DNA of 64,000 bases from Micromonospora aurantiaca ATCC 27029 (GTDB lineage Bacteria; Actinomycetota; Actinomycetes; Mycobacteriales; Micromonosporaceae), in assembly GCF_000145235.1 (NCBI RefSeq), contig NC_014391.1:6157501-6221500 (forward strand), in the 5' to 3' direction. A model generated the notes under the pieces. The model was not told the DNA's origin and did no database searches. It saw only the letters and a list, made by a program, of their open reading frames with translations. Positions 1 through 7,651 of the stretch are shown here, piece by piece. A program made the position numbers and the translations under genes. Numbering within the stretch: position 1 is the first letter of the stretch; every line of letters starts with the position of its first letter.

Positions 1-524
1 AGCGCCGGCACGCTCGCGGCGGTCACCCCGCCGATCGCGATCACCGGAACGCTGACCGCCTCGGCGACCGCGCGTATCCCCTCGGGGCCGATCGGGTCCG
101 GCAGGCCGGACTTGGTGGTGGTGACGTGGCACGGGCCCACGCCCAGGTAGCTCGCGCCCGCATCCACGGCCGTACGGGCGCCCACCGGCTCCCGGGCGGT
201 CGCGCCGAGCACCGCGTCCGGGCCGAGCACGCGGCGCGCGGCTGCGACCGGCAGATCGTCCGCGCCGACGTGGCCCCCGGCGGCGTCCACCGCGAGCGCC
301 ACGTGCAGCCGGTCGTTGACCAGGCACTGTGCCCCGTACGGCCGGCACGCCTCGGTCACCCGGCACGCCAGCTCGTACGCCTCCCGGTCGGTGGCGTCGT
401 CCTCCACGCGCACCTGCACGACGAGGTCGGCGCCCGCCACGGGCAGGGCGGCACGCAGCACGGCGAGCGGGTCACGCCCCGGCCGGGTGTCGGTGATGAG
501 ATGCAGTCGTCCCAGGGACAGCAC
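1..524 (-). CDS. thiE: Thiamine-phosphate synthase ThiE (C-terminal end cut by the window)
   Basis: Joins hydroxymethylpyrimidine diphosphate to thiazole phosphate to make thiamine phosphate in the cytosol. The reading frame is open from a GTG at 524 to the window edge, about 174 residues of a family usually near 210. Visible family features are an N-terminal LHLITD strand, VNDR at residues 69-72, GGHVGADDLP at about 83-92, a GPCHVTTTK phosphate-binding segment and IAIGGVT near the cut. The usual Gln-Leu-Arg-x-Lys diphosphate segment reads QVRVED at 37-42, so the Lys is missing. A purine-rich ribosome site (GGGAGGA) lies 8 bases upstream of the GTG, and a TPP riboswitch precedes it. The identification rests on these motifs plus the riboswitch. 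Confidence 0.88.
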   Translation of the reverse strand, partial: MLSLGRLHLITDTRPGRDPLAVLRAALPVAGADLVVQVRVEDDATDREAYELACRVTEACRPYGAQCLVNDRLHVALAVDAAGGHVGADDLPVAAARRVLGPDAVLGATAREPVGARTAVDAGASYLGVGPCHVTTTKSGLPDPIGPEGIRAVAEAVSVPVIAIGGVTAASVPA

Positions 525-532
525 GGCAACGC

Positions 533-624
533 TCCTCCCTGCGCCGGCATTACCCGGATCAGGTTCGACGGTCGGGGGCTCCCAGCCCCCCTCTCAGCCC
601 GGTCCGCACCGGGCTCCCGTGGGT
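533..624 (-). promoter_or_regulatory. TPP (THI-box) riboswitch upstream of thiE
   Basis: Read on the minus strand, the element carries the conserved CTGAGA at the end of a GC hairpin, then a G-rich/C-rich variable stem, then the segment GAACCTGATC-CGGGTAATGCC-GGCGCAGGGAG. These are the thiamine pyrophosphate-binding core elements. It ends directly at the thiE ribosome site, so translational control (sequestering the site when TPP is bound) is more likely than termination. Ligand and class are established for this sequence family; the exact ends are approximate. Confidence 0.95.
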
Positions 625-718
625 CACTTGCGGCCTACCGTACGACGCCTCCCGCCCGTACGGAACCCCGGGTGAGGTTTTTCCCAGGAACCGTTCACAT
701 GCCGTACCGGGGCAACAG

Positions 719-1660
719 GTGACCGTCTCGTCACGACACGCTGCCGGGATGTCCGTTCCCGCCCGTGTCCCGCGCCGCCTGGCGATCCTGCCGTTCCGGG
801 GCAGCCGTGCCGTCTCCGAAGGACTGCTCACCTGGACGATGCTGCGCGGGCCGACGTGGATCCGCCTGCTGCCGGACGTGTACGTGCACCGGGACGGACA
901 CCGCGCCGACGACCACCGGATGTGGTGCGAGGCGGTGGCGTTGCGCCTGCCGCCGGGTGCCGCACTGGCGGGACGCAGCGCCGCCTGGTTGTTCGGCACG
1001 GACGTGCTCAGCCGCGACGCGCCGGTCACCGTGCTGCTGCCGAGCCCGGCCCGCATGCGTCCTCATCCACGGCTGCTGGTGACCCGGTCGCCCCTGCCCG
1101 AGTCGGACCGCACCCGGTTCGCGGGGCTGCCGGTCACGACCCCGCTGCGTACCGCGTTCGACCTGGGCCGGCAGGGCTCACTCGCCGAGGCGCTGGTCGC
1201 CGTCGACGCGCTGCTGCGTCGCCGGGTCGTGAAGCTGCCCGTCCTGCGGGCCTACGCCGCCGACCGGCCGGGTTGGCCGGGCGCTCCGCTGCTGCGCGAG
1301 GTACTGACGATGGCCGAGCCGTTGAGCGAGTCCCCGATGGAGACGCGGCTGCGGCTGCTCCTCCTCGACGCCGGTCTCGGCCCGCTGACCGCCCAGCACG
1401 AGGTGCGCGCCGGCGGACGCTTCGTGGCCCGGGTGGACCTGGCCTGGCCGGCTCTCCGCCTCGCGGTCGAGTACGACGGCGACCACCACCGGGAACGGGC
1501 TCACTTCCGGCGGGACGTGGCGCGCCTGAACGCGCTCCGCGCGGCCGGGTGGGTCGTGCTCCGGTTCACCGTCGACGACGTGCTACGCCGGCCCGACGCC
1601 ACTGTCGCCCTGGTGCGCCAGGCCCTGGCAGAACGTCGCGCCGCCGCGGCAAACCACTGA
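719..1660 (+). CDS. DUF559 (Vsr-like, PD-(D/E)XK fold) domain protein of unknown function
   Basis: 313 residues from a GTG at 719. An ATG at 749 is an alternative, and neither start has a clear ribosome site. The N-terminal 200 residues resemble the winged-helix and linker region often found in front of DUF559 domains in actinobacteria (AbiEi-like proteins). The C-terminal part carries E204/E208 in a helix, D240 in RVDLAWP, E251 and D253 in AVEYDGDHH, and a final hydrophobic strand GWVVLRFT. This pattern matches the DUF559 domain related to Vsr endonucleases. It stands alone on the plus strand with no obvious partner gene, so a nuclease activity is inferred from fold similarity only and its substrate is unknown. 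Confidence 0.75.
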   Translation: MTVSSRHAAGMSVPARVPRRLAILPFRGSRAVSEGLLTWTMLRGPTWIRLLPDVYVHRDGHRADDHRMWCEAVALRLPPGAALAGRSAAWLFGTDVLSRDAPVTVLLPSPARMRPHPRLLVTRSPLPESDRTRFAGLPVTTPLRTAFDLGRQGSLAEALVAVDALLRRRVVKLPVLRAYAADRPGWPGAPLLREVLTMAEPLSESPMETRLRLLLLDAGLGPLTAQHEVRAGGRFVARVDLAWPALRLAVEYDGDHHRERAHFRRDVARLNALRAAGWVVLRFTVDDVLRRPDATVALVRQALAERRAAAANH

Positions 1661-1693
1661 TCCGCACCCGCCGCCCGCCGAACCCCGCCGCGC

Positions 1694-1728
1694 CCCCGCA
1701 GCCCGCAGCCCGCAGCCCGCAGCCCGCA
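1694..1728. repeat. Tandem 7-bp repeat (GCCCGCA x5)
   Basis: Five head-to-tail copies of GCCCGCA, the first with one substitution, lie in the spacer downstream of the DUF559 gene. A further GC-rich degenerate run of GGGCC/GAGCC units follows at about 1785-1840. No coding or RNA signal was seen here. Confidence 0.85.
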
Positions 1729-1872
1729 GCTACGAGTCTCGCCCCGCCGCGCCACCGGCCCGGCCACCGCCACCCGCCGCCTGGCCGAGCCGGACCGAGG
1801 CGGGCCGAGCCGGGCCAAGCCGGGCCGGGCCGGGCCGCCCGAGACACCACGGGCGTCAGGAGGCCGCCCGCA

Positions 1873-1932
1873 GACACCTATGGCGTTCCACTCGCGACTG
1901 AAACTGGCGACAAGTGGAACGCCATGGGTGTC
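1873..1932. repeat. Hairpin repeat unit 1
   Basis: The left arm at 1873-1892 (GACACCTATGGCGTTCCACT) and right arm at 1913-1932 are reverse complements over 20 bases with one T/G difference, around a 20-base centre. The centre itself can extend the stem (TCGC at 1892-1895 with GCGA at 1907-1910). The core CACCCATGGCGTTCCAC recurs in unit 2. The unit sits in the 535-base spacer 1661-2195, which otherwise holds only GC-rich filler. Confidence 0.85.
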
Positions 1933-1945
1933 TCGAGGCCCTCTT

Positions 1946-2005
1946 GACACCCATACCGTTCCACCCATCGTGAGCGCTGCCTCTGAGTGGAACGCCATGG
2001 GTGCC
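1946..2005. repeat. Hairpin repeat unit 2
   Basis: This is a second copy of the same design: left arm about 1946-1965, right arm about 1985-2005, with four differences between the arms and a similar-sized but unrelated centre. The two arm cores start 39 bases apart here, exactly as in unit 1. From 2006 to 2195 only GC-rich sequence without a gene was seen. Confidence 0.82.
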
Positions 2006-2195
2006 TCCGCGCGGCGGGCGGGCCCCGGTGGGCGCACGCCCGCCGCGCGGGGCAAGCCCCGACGCCGCACGCCGACGAGCGGGCGCACCTGCGACGCGCG
2101 GGCGGAACGAACACGGGTGGACCAAACGCGCGGGCGGACCCGACGCGCGAGCGGGCCCAACGCGCGGGCGAGTGCGTCGGCACCGGCAGGGACGA

Positions 2196-3140
2196 TCAGA
2201 GGATGGCGTCCAAGGCGGTCAGGTCGTCGTCGGACGGCTGCCACGTCCCGGCTTCGGCATTGGCCTTCACCTGGTCGGGAGTGGTCGCGCCGGCGATCAC
2301 CGACGTCACGGCGGGACGGGCCGCCAGGCCGCCGATCGCCACCTGGAGCATGCTGATTCCGCGCTCGGCCGCGTACGCCTCGATCGCCTCGATGACGTCC
2401 CAGCGCGCGGCGGCCAGCCGCTCGGCGTACCGGCCGCCACCGGCCAGGCGGCTGCCCGCCGGGGGCGCCTCGCCGCGCTTGTACTTGCCGGTGAGCAGCC
2501 CGTTGGCGAGCGGGAAGAACGGCAGCATGCCGAGGCCGAACCGCTCGCAGGCGGGGATCACCTCGTCCTCCACCCCGCGCTCCACCAGCGAGTAGTGGTT
2601 CTGCGCGGAGATGAACCGGGTACGCCCCTGCGACGACGCGGTCCAGTCGGCGTCGGCGATCTGCCACCCGGCGAAGTTGGAGTTGCCGAGGTAGCGCACC
2701 TTGCCGGCGGTCACCAGGTCGTCCAGCGCGGCGAGCGTCTCGTCGATCGGGGTGCCCGGGTCGGGCTCGTGCATCTGGTACAGGTCGATGTGGTCGGTGC
2801 CGAGCCGGCACAGCGACGCCTCGACCGCGCGGGCGATGTAGCGGCGGGCGCCCCGGGCGCCGTGGTCCGGCCCGTTCGCGCCGTTCATGTCCATGCCGAA
2901 CTTGGTGGCCACCACCACGTCGTCGCGGCGGCCCTTGAGCGCCTGGCCGAGCAGTTCCTCGGAGGCACCCTGCGGCTCGCCGTAGATGTCGGCGGTGTCG
3001 AAGAAGTTGATCCCGGCATCGAGCGCGGCGTCCACCACCGCCCGGGTGCCGTCGAGGTCGAGTTTGCGGCCGAAGTTGTTGCAGCCGATACCGACAACTG
3101 ACACCACGAGCCCGGAGTCGCCCAGCCGGCGATAGGTCAT
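2196..3140 (-). CDS. Aldo/keto reductase
   Basis: 314 residues; an NADPH-dependent carbonyl reductase of the AKR superfamily, cytosolic, substrate unknown. The catalytic tetrad is visible as D48 and Y53 (FFDTADIYG), K80 (ATKFG) and H124 (LYQMHEPDPGTP). The barrel strand GNSNFAGWQI and the cofactor-binding SVIAGAT near the C-terminus are also present. The start is taken at the ATG at 3140 because family members begin MxYRxLG. A GTG at 3158 would add six residues and has no better ribosome site. It is a single gene, and the spacer to the next gene upstream carries no shared operon signal. Confidence 0.92.
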   Translation of the reverse strand: MTYRRLGDSGLVVSVVGIGCNNFGRKLDLDGTRAVVDAALDAGINFFDTADIYGEPQGASEELLGQALKGRRDDVVVATKFGMDMNGANGPDHGARGARRYIARAVEASLCRLGTDHIDLYQMHEPDPGTPIDETLAALDDLVTAGKVRYLGNSNFAGWQIADADWTASSQGRTRFISAQNHYSLVERGVEDEVIPACERFGLGMLPFFPLANGLLTGKYKRGEAPPAGSRLAGGGRYAERLAAARWDVIEAIEAYAAERGISMLQVAIGGLAARPAVTSVIAGATTPDQVKANAEAGTWQPSDDDLTALDAIL

Positions 3141-3179
3141 CTCACTCACGAGATCCACCCTATGCCCGCTGCCCGGGTG

Positions 3180-3986
3180 TCATCCGGGCAGCGGCAGCAC
3201 CTGGTCGGCCAGCGTCCGGGCGGCACCGATCGTCGCCGCCAGTTCCTCAGGGGTACGCCCCACCGCGCCCAGCAGCGCCTGCGCCCGCTCGGCGAAGTCC
3301 GGCGGCGCACCGGGCAGGCGCCCGGCGGAGACGATCATGCCCTTCTCGTTGACCAGCCACCGCCCGGCCCGGCCGTGCAGCGCGTGGACCAGCACGCCGA
3401 CCACCCGGAACAGGCAGCCCGCCACGTAGCCGGCGTCACCCCCTGCGGCGCCCTTCGCGGCGCCGTCGAGCAGCAGCCCGGTCTCCCAGCCACCGGCGAC
3501 CAGCGCGGCGCCGAGCGCGGGCGGGTAGTCGACGGTCTCGGCCCGCAGCGCGGTCAGCTCACCGGTCGGGTCGCCGAGCACCCGCCCGAGCGCCACCTCC
3601 CCGGCGTACGCGTGCGAGTAGAAACCGAGCGGATGCCCGGCCTGCGCCTCGACCGTGTAGCGGCCGGCCCGGCAGTCCGCCCAGACCCGGTGCACCCGGT
3701 CCAGGTCGCGGTAGATCCAGTCCACCGCCGCCCCGCCGACGCGCAGCCAGCCGCCCCCGTCGACCCACGGTCCCCAGCCACCCGGGGCGGTGAGGTCCAC
3801 CGGCCCGTCGGCGATCGAGGCGGCCACCGCGCGCAGCCCGGCCAGGTCCGGCGCGCCCCGGTAGTAGAGGCCCACGTCCCAGTCGGAGTCGGGCCGGTGG
3901 TCGCCGCGGGCCCGGCTGCCGCCGAGCGCCACCGCGACCACGCCGTCCACCGCGCACAGCCGGTCGGCCAGGTCCCTGTCGATCAC
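3180..3986 (-). CDS. Nucleotidyltransferase-domain protein (aminoglycoside adenylyltransferase-like fold)
   Basis: 268 residues. The N-terminal GGSRARG (22-28) followed by PDSDWDVG (32-39) is the nucleotidyltransferase signature, with D35 and D37 as likely metal ligands. The remaining helical C-terminal part resembles the substrate domain of this superfamily. The start is the GTG at 3986, which overlaps the stop of the upstream ABC-F gene by four bases (GTGA), so the two are probably translated together. The substrate cannot be read from sequence. Antibiotic modification, or transfer of a nucleotide onto a small molecule or protein, are all possible. Confidence 0.8.
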   Translation of the reverse strand: MIDRDLADRLCAVDGVVAVALGGSRARGDHRPDSDWDVGLYYRGAPDLAGLRAVAASIADGPVDLTAPGGWGPWVDGGGWLRVGGAAVDWIYRDLDRVHRVWADCRAGRYTVEAQAGHPLGFYSHAYAGEVALGRVLGDPTGELTALRAETVDYPPALGAALVAGGWETGLLLDGAAKGAAGGDAGYVAGCLFRVVGVLVHALHGRAGRWLVNEKGMIVSAGRLPGAPPDFAERAQALLGAVGRTPEELAATIGAARTLADQVLPLPG

Positions 3987-5662
3987 CCCACGTCCCAGAC
4001 CGGCTCCGGCGTCTCCACCACGTCGCCGTCGCCCCGGAACAGCACGAACCGGTCGAAGGTACGGGTGAACCACCTGTCGTGCGTCACCGCGACCACAGTC
4101 CCCTCGAACGCGGTCAGCCCGGCCTCCAGCGCCTCGGCCGAGGCCAGGTCGAGGTTGTCGGTGGGCTCGTCGAGCAGCAGCAGCGTCGCCCCGGACAGCT
4201 CCAGCAGCAGCACCAGGAACCGCGCCTGCTGCCCGCCGGAGAGCGTGCCGAACCGCTGGTCGCCCTGGCCGGCCAGCTCGTACCGGGACAGCGCCGCCAT
4301 CGCGGCGTGCCGGTCCATGCCGGCCCGGTGGTCGTCGCCGCGCCACAGCACCTCGACGAGCGTCTTGCCCATCAGCTCCGGCCGGTCGTGGGTCTGCGAG
4401 AAGTGCCCGGGCCGGACCCGTGCGCCGAGGCGGACCACGCCGCCGTGGGCGACAGGTGCGAGCGCGGCGGCGCCGTCCACAGGCGTGTTGCCCGGCTCCG
4501 GGTCGGTGCCGCCCCGGGCCAGCAGCCGCAGGAAGTGAGACTTGCCGGTGCCGTTCGCGCCCAGCACCGCGACCCGGTCGCCGTACCAGAGTTCCAGGTC
4601 GAACGGGTACGTCAGGCCGTCCAGCTCCAACTGCTCGGCGATCACCGCGCGCTTGCCGGTCCGCCCGCCGGTCAGGCGCATCCGGATGTCCTGGTCCTTC
4701 GGGGGTACGGGCGGCGGCCCGGCCTCCTCGAACTTGCGCAACCGGGTCTGCGCGGCCTGGTAGCGGGAGGCCATCCCGTCGTTGTACGCGGCCTTCTGCT
4801 TGTACATCAGCATCAGCTCGCGCAGCTTCTGGTGCTCCTCGTCCCAGCGCTTGCGCAGCTCGTCGAGGCGGGCGTGCCGGGCCACCCGTGCCTCGTGCCA
4901 GCTCGCGAAGCCGCCCGGGTGCACCCAGGCGCTGCCGCCCTCCACCGCGACGACCCGGTCGGCGGTCTGCGCCAGCAGTTCCCGGTCGTGCGAGACGTAG
5001 AGCACGGACTTGCCCGACTCGCGCAGGCGCGCCTCCAGCCAGCGTTTGCCGGGTACGTCGAGGAAGTTGTCCGGCTCGTCGAGCAGCAGCACCTCGTCGG
5101 GGCCGCGCAGCAGCAGTTCCAGCGCGAAGCGCTTCTGCTGGCCGCCGGACAGCGTGCGGACCGGCCGTTCCCGGGCGCTGTCCCAGGGCAGGTCGAGCAC
5201 GATGGTGGCGACGGTGTCGAAGAGGACCTCGGCGTCGTACCCGCCGGTCTCGCCCCAGGCGGCGAGCGCCTCAGCGTACGCGAGCTGGGTCTTGGCGGCG
5301 GCGGAGCTGTACTTGCCGCGGACCTCGGCCGCCCGCATGGCCGCCTCGGTCTCGGCGAGCCGCCGCCCGGCGTCGCGCAGCGCCGGCGGCGCCAGCGACA
5401 GGGCGAGGTCGGCGAGCGTGGACTCGTCGCCGATCATGCCGATGAACTGCCGCATCACGCCCAGCCCACCGGAGCGGGCGACAGCGCCGGTCTTCACCGG
5501 CAGGTCACCGGCGACCATCCGCAGCAGCGTGGTCTTGCCGGCGCCGTTCGGGCCGACCAGCGCCACCTTGGCACCCTCACCGACCCGGAACGACACGTCG
5601 CTGAACAGCTCACGCCCGTCCGGGAGGATGTGCCCTACTCCTGCCACGTCCACGTATCCCAC
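3983..5662 (-). CDS. ABC-F family ATPase (duplicated ATP-binding protein without membrane domain)
   Basis: 559 residues with two nucleotide-binding domains: Walker A GPNGAGKT at 37-44, signature LSGGQQ, Walker B ending in DEPDNFLD, then a charged linker helix pair (about 240-320, rich in Arg, Lys and Glu). The second domain has GANGTGKS, LSGGQQ and DEPTDNLD. No membrane segments are present. ABC-F proteins bind the ribosomal E site and either regulate translation or protect against ribosome-targeting drugs. The first Walker B motif (DEPDNFLD) departs from the common DEPTNHLD. The gene is coupled to the downstream nucleotidyltransferase by a GTGA overlap. Whether its role is resistance or housekeeping is unresolved. 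Confidence 0.9.
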   Translation of the reverse strand: MGYVDVAGVGHILPDGRELFSDVSFRVGEGAKVALVGPNGAGKTTLLRMVAGDLPVKTGAVARSGGLGVMRQFIGMIGDESTLADLALSLAPPALRDAGRRLAETEAAMRAAEVRGKYSSAAAKTQLAYAEALAAWGETGGYDAEVLFDTVATIVLDLPWDSARERPVRTLSGGQQKRFALELLLRGPDEVLLLDEPDNFLDVPGKRWLEARLRESGKSVLYVSHDRELLAQTADRVVAVEGGSAWVHPGGFASWHEARVARHARLDELRKRWDEEHQKLRELMLMYKQKAAYNDGMASRYQAAQTRLRKFEEAGPPPVPPKDQDIRMRLTGGRTGKRAVIAEQLELDGLTYPFDLELWYGDRVAVLGANGTGKSHFLRLLARGGTDPEPGNTPVDGAAALAPVAHGGVVRLGARVRPGHFSQTHDRPELMGKTLVEVLWRGDDHRAGMDRHAAMAALSRYELAGQGDQRFGTLSGGQQARFLVLLLELSGATLLLLDEPTDNLDLASAEALEAGLTAFEGTVVAVTHDRWFTRTFDRFVLFRGDGDVVETPEPVWDVG

Positions 5663-5703
5663 GCGGGCATCCTGCCCGAGCCGGGTCGGTGGACGACACC
5701 GGA

Positions 5704-6309
5704 TTACCGGGTGACCCGCAGCACCCGGTAGCCCTTCTGGCTGGCGTGCCGCTCGACCGACCAGCCCTGCTCGACCAGCCAGCGGTGCAGCGAGTCGCCG
5801 CCGAGGTGCCGGGCGACGACCAGCCAGGCCACGCCGTCCGGGGCGAGGCGGGGCAGCCAGCGCAGCAGCAGGCCGTGCAGTTCCGGCTTGCCGATGTGGA
5901 TCGGCGGGTTGGACCAGATCTGGCTGAAGGTGACGTCGTCCGGCAGTTCGTCCGGCGCGACGGCGCGTACCCGGTCGGCGGCACCGACCCTTGCCGCGTT
6001 GGCGGTGGTGAGGGCGCGGGCGCGCTCGTTGACGTCCACGGCCCAGACGGTGGCCTTCGGCGCGACAGTGGCGAGGACGCAGGTGATCGGGCCGAAGCCA
6101 CAGCCGATGTCGAGCAGCGCACCGGTGACGTCGGCGGATGGCAGGTCGGCCTTGCGCAGCAGCACGGCGGTGCCCGGGTCGAGCCGGTCGGCGGAGAAGA
6201 CGCCGCCGGCCGAGGCGAGCGTGTAGTCGCGCCCGGCGACTGTGAACTCGACCTCGCGGGGGCGGGCCGGGGTCGAGGGCTCAGCTGTGAAGTAGTGGTC
6301 GCCGGTCAC
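5704..6309 (-). CDS. Class I SAM-dependent methyltransferase, RsmC-like
   Basis: 201 residues. It contains the SAM-binding motif DIGCGFGP at 67-74, an acidic strand end (VWAVDVNERA) and the NPPIHIGK motif at 134-141, typical of N-methyltransferases that modify guanine in 16S rRNA (RsmC/RsmD group) or of related small-subunit enzymes. It is shorter than E. coli RsmC because it lacks the inactive N-terminal domain, as is usual in actinobacteria. The GTG at 6309 is chosen because the family similarity begins there, although the ribosome site is weak. The gene lies 41 bases upstream of the ABC-F gene and may be co-transcribed with it. Confidence 0.85.
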   Translation of the reverse strand: MTGDHYFTAEPSTPARPREVEFTVAGRDYTLASAGGVFSADRLDPGTAVLLRKADLPSADVTGALLDIGCGFGPITCVLATVAPKATVWAVDVNERARALTTANAARVGAADRVRAVAPDELPDDVTFSQIWSNPPIHIGKPELHGLLLRWLPRLAPDGVAWLVVARHLGGDSLHRWLVEQGWSVERHASQKGYRVLRVTR

Positions 6310-6421
6310 GCCCGCATTCTCGCACCGGGCCGCAGGGGTTCCGGCGACGGTGTCACGGGCGGGGTCGCACGCCACTCCGCCAGAATTTCCCGATATTACC
6401 CCTGAAAGGGACAATCAGCCC

Positions 6422-6434
6422 TACTCTATGCCAC
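6422..6434 (+). promoter_or_regulatory. Candidate -10 element of a leaderless transcript
   Basis: TACTCT at 6422-6427 is followed after exactly seven bases by the ATG at 6435, and there is no ribosome site. This spacing (TANNNT, about 7 bases, start codon) is the pattern of leaderless actinobacterial genes. No convincing -35 hexamer was found. Confidence 0.5.
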
Positions 6435-7640
6435 ATGGTGTACCGGTACGAGTCCGATGAGGACGCCTTCCTGGAGTACCCGAAGCCCGGGTCGGCCCCG
6501 AACGGGCCCGCAGCCACGCCTCCGCCCGCGGGTCCGTCACGCTCCCGCTTCCCCACGCCGTCGCTGCCCCCGCCGCCGCGCCCGCAAGCGGCGCTGCCGC
6601 CGACCGGCGCGGCCGAGCAGGCCGACCCCGGCGGGCAGGCGGTGGCGGACGACGCCCGCGCACCCGTTCCCGCGCCACCGGCCCCGGCGCCGACACCGGG
6701 ACGGCCTGCCCCACCACGGGAGCCCTCCCCGGTGCCGCAGCCCGCGCCGCCCATGCCGGCACCCGTACCGGCGGCGGCGAACCGGCCGACGGTGCCGATC
6801 CCGGCCAGCCCCACGGCCCGCGCCGCCGACGTCTCCGAACTGCCCCGGACCCGGCGCGCCGAACGCCGCGGCGGCGGCCGGTTCTGGCAGACGCTCGTCG
6901 GCGGCGCCGCCGTACTGCTCCTGCTCTCGCTCACCGGGCTCGCCGTCGCGGCCCTGCTCGACGAACGCACCACCACGCCGCCGGCGGGCCAGCCGACCCC
7001 GCAGCCGACCGAGTCGAGCACACCGTCCGGCGGCACCGACCTGGACTCCCGGGACACCGACCAGGCGTCGCTCACCGCCAAGGAGGTCTTCCCGACCAAG
7101 GACCTGGTGGTCACCGACGGGAAACCGGCCTACCGGGTGCTGAAGACCCAGGCCAGCACGAAGTGCCAGGTCGCGGCCACCGGCGAGATCGCCGACCTGC
7201 TGGTCCGGCTCGGCTGCAACCAGGTGGTGCGGGGCACGCTCCGCTCCCCCGACGGCGACCACCTGATCACCGCCGGTCTGTTCAACCTCACCGACGTGGC
7301 CACCGCCCAGCGGGTACGCGACCGCATCCGGCCGCTGCTCGACGCGCGCCAGGGACGGTTCCGTGGCATGGCGGCGGGCGACGACACCGACGCGGTGGAG
7401 AAGGCCGCGGCCCGGGTCGCCTGGCAGGTACGCGGACACTACGTCGCCTTCTGCCTGGTCACCCGCGCCGACGGGGAACGCATCCCGAGCGACGACGCGA
7501 CCGCCCGCGAGATCATGTACGACCTGGTCGAACTGCACCTCAACCGGGGTGTGCTGGAGCGTCGCGCGGCGGCCGGCACGGCCGGGCAGCCCGACGCCGA
7601 CTCGGCCGAGGACAGCGCCGGTCAGCGGGGCACGGACTGA
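6435..7640 (+). CDS. Single-pass membrane protein with proline-rich cytoplasmic region, unknown function
   Basis: 401 residues. Residues 1-130 are extremely rich in Pro and Ala, a short Arg-rich stretch (RTRRAERRGGGRFW) precedes one hydrophobic helix at about 150-175, and a linker rich in Thr, Pro and Ser leads to a folded extracellular domain (about 225-385) with two Cys (KCQV and GCNQ) that could form a disulphide. The topology is therefore inside-N, outside-C by the positive-inside rule. I do not recognise the extracellular domain. The gene is convergent with truA, with only seven bases between the stops. It is probably leaderless, as noted for the -10 element upstream. Confidence 0.8.
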   Translation: MVYRYESDEDAFLEYPKPGSAPNGPAATPPPAGPSRSRFPTPSLPPPPRPQAALPPTGAAEQADPGGQAVADDARAPVPAPPAPAPTPGRPAPPREPSPVPQPAPPMPAPVPAAANRPTVPIPASPTARAADVSELPRTRRAERRGGGRFWQTLVGGAAVLLLLSLTGLAVAALLDERTTTPPAGQPTPQPTESSTPSGGTDLDSRDTDQASLTAKEVFPTKDLVVTDGKPAYRVLKTQASTKCQVAATGEIADLLVRLGCNQVVRGTLRSPDGDHLITAGLFNLTDVATAQRVRDRIRPLLDARQGRFRGMAAGDDTDAVEKAAARVAWQVRGHYVAFCLVTRADGERIPSDDATAREIMYDLVELHLNRGVLERRAAAGTAGQPDADSAEDSAGQRGTD

Positions 7641-7651
7641 GCCTGGCTCAG
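7637..7651. terminator. Palindrome between convergent stop codons
   Basis: CTGAGCC-T-GGCTCAG spans both stop codons of the convergent membrane-protein gene and truA. It is short and has no T-run. It may act as a weak two-way terminator or be coincidence of the two stops. Confidence 0.3.

Noticed and set aside
1694..2005. CRISPR array
   Set aside because: Repeats are inverted pairs or a 7-base tandem, without regular unique spacers or cas genes.
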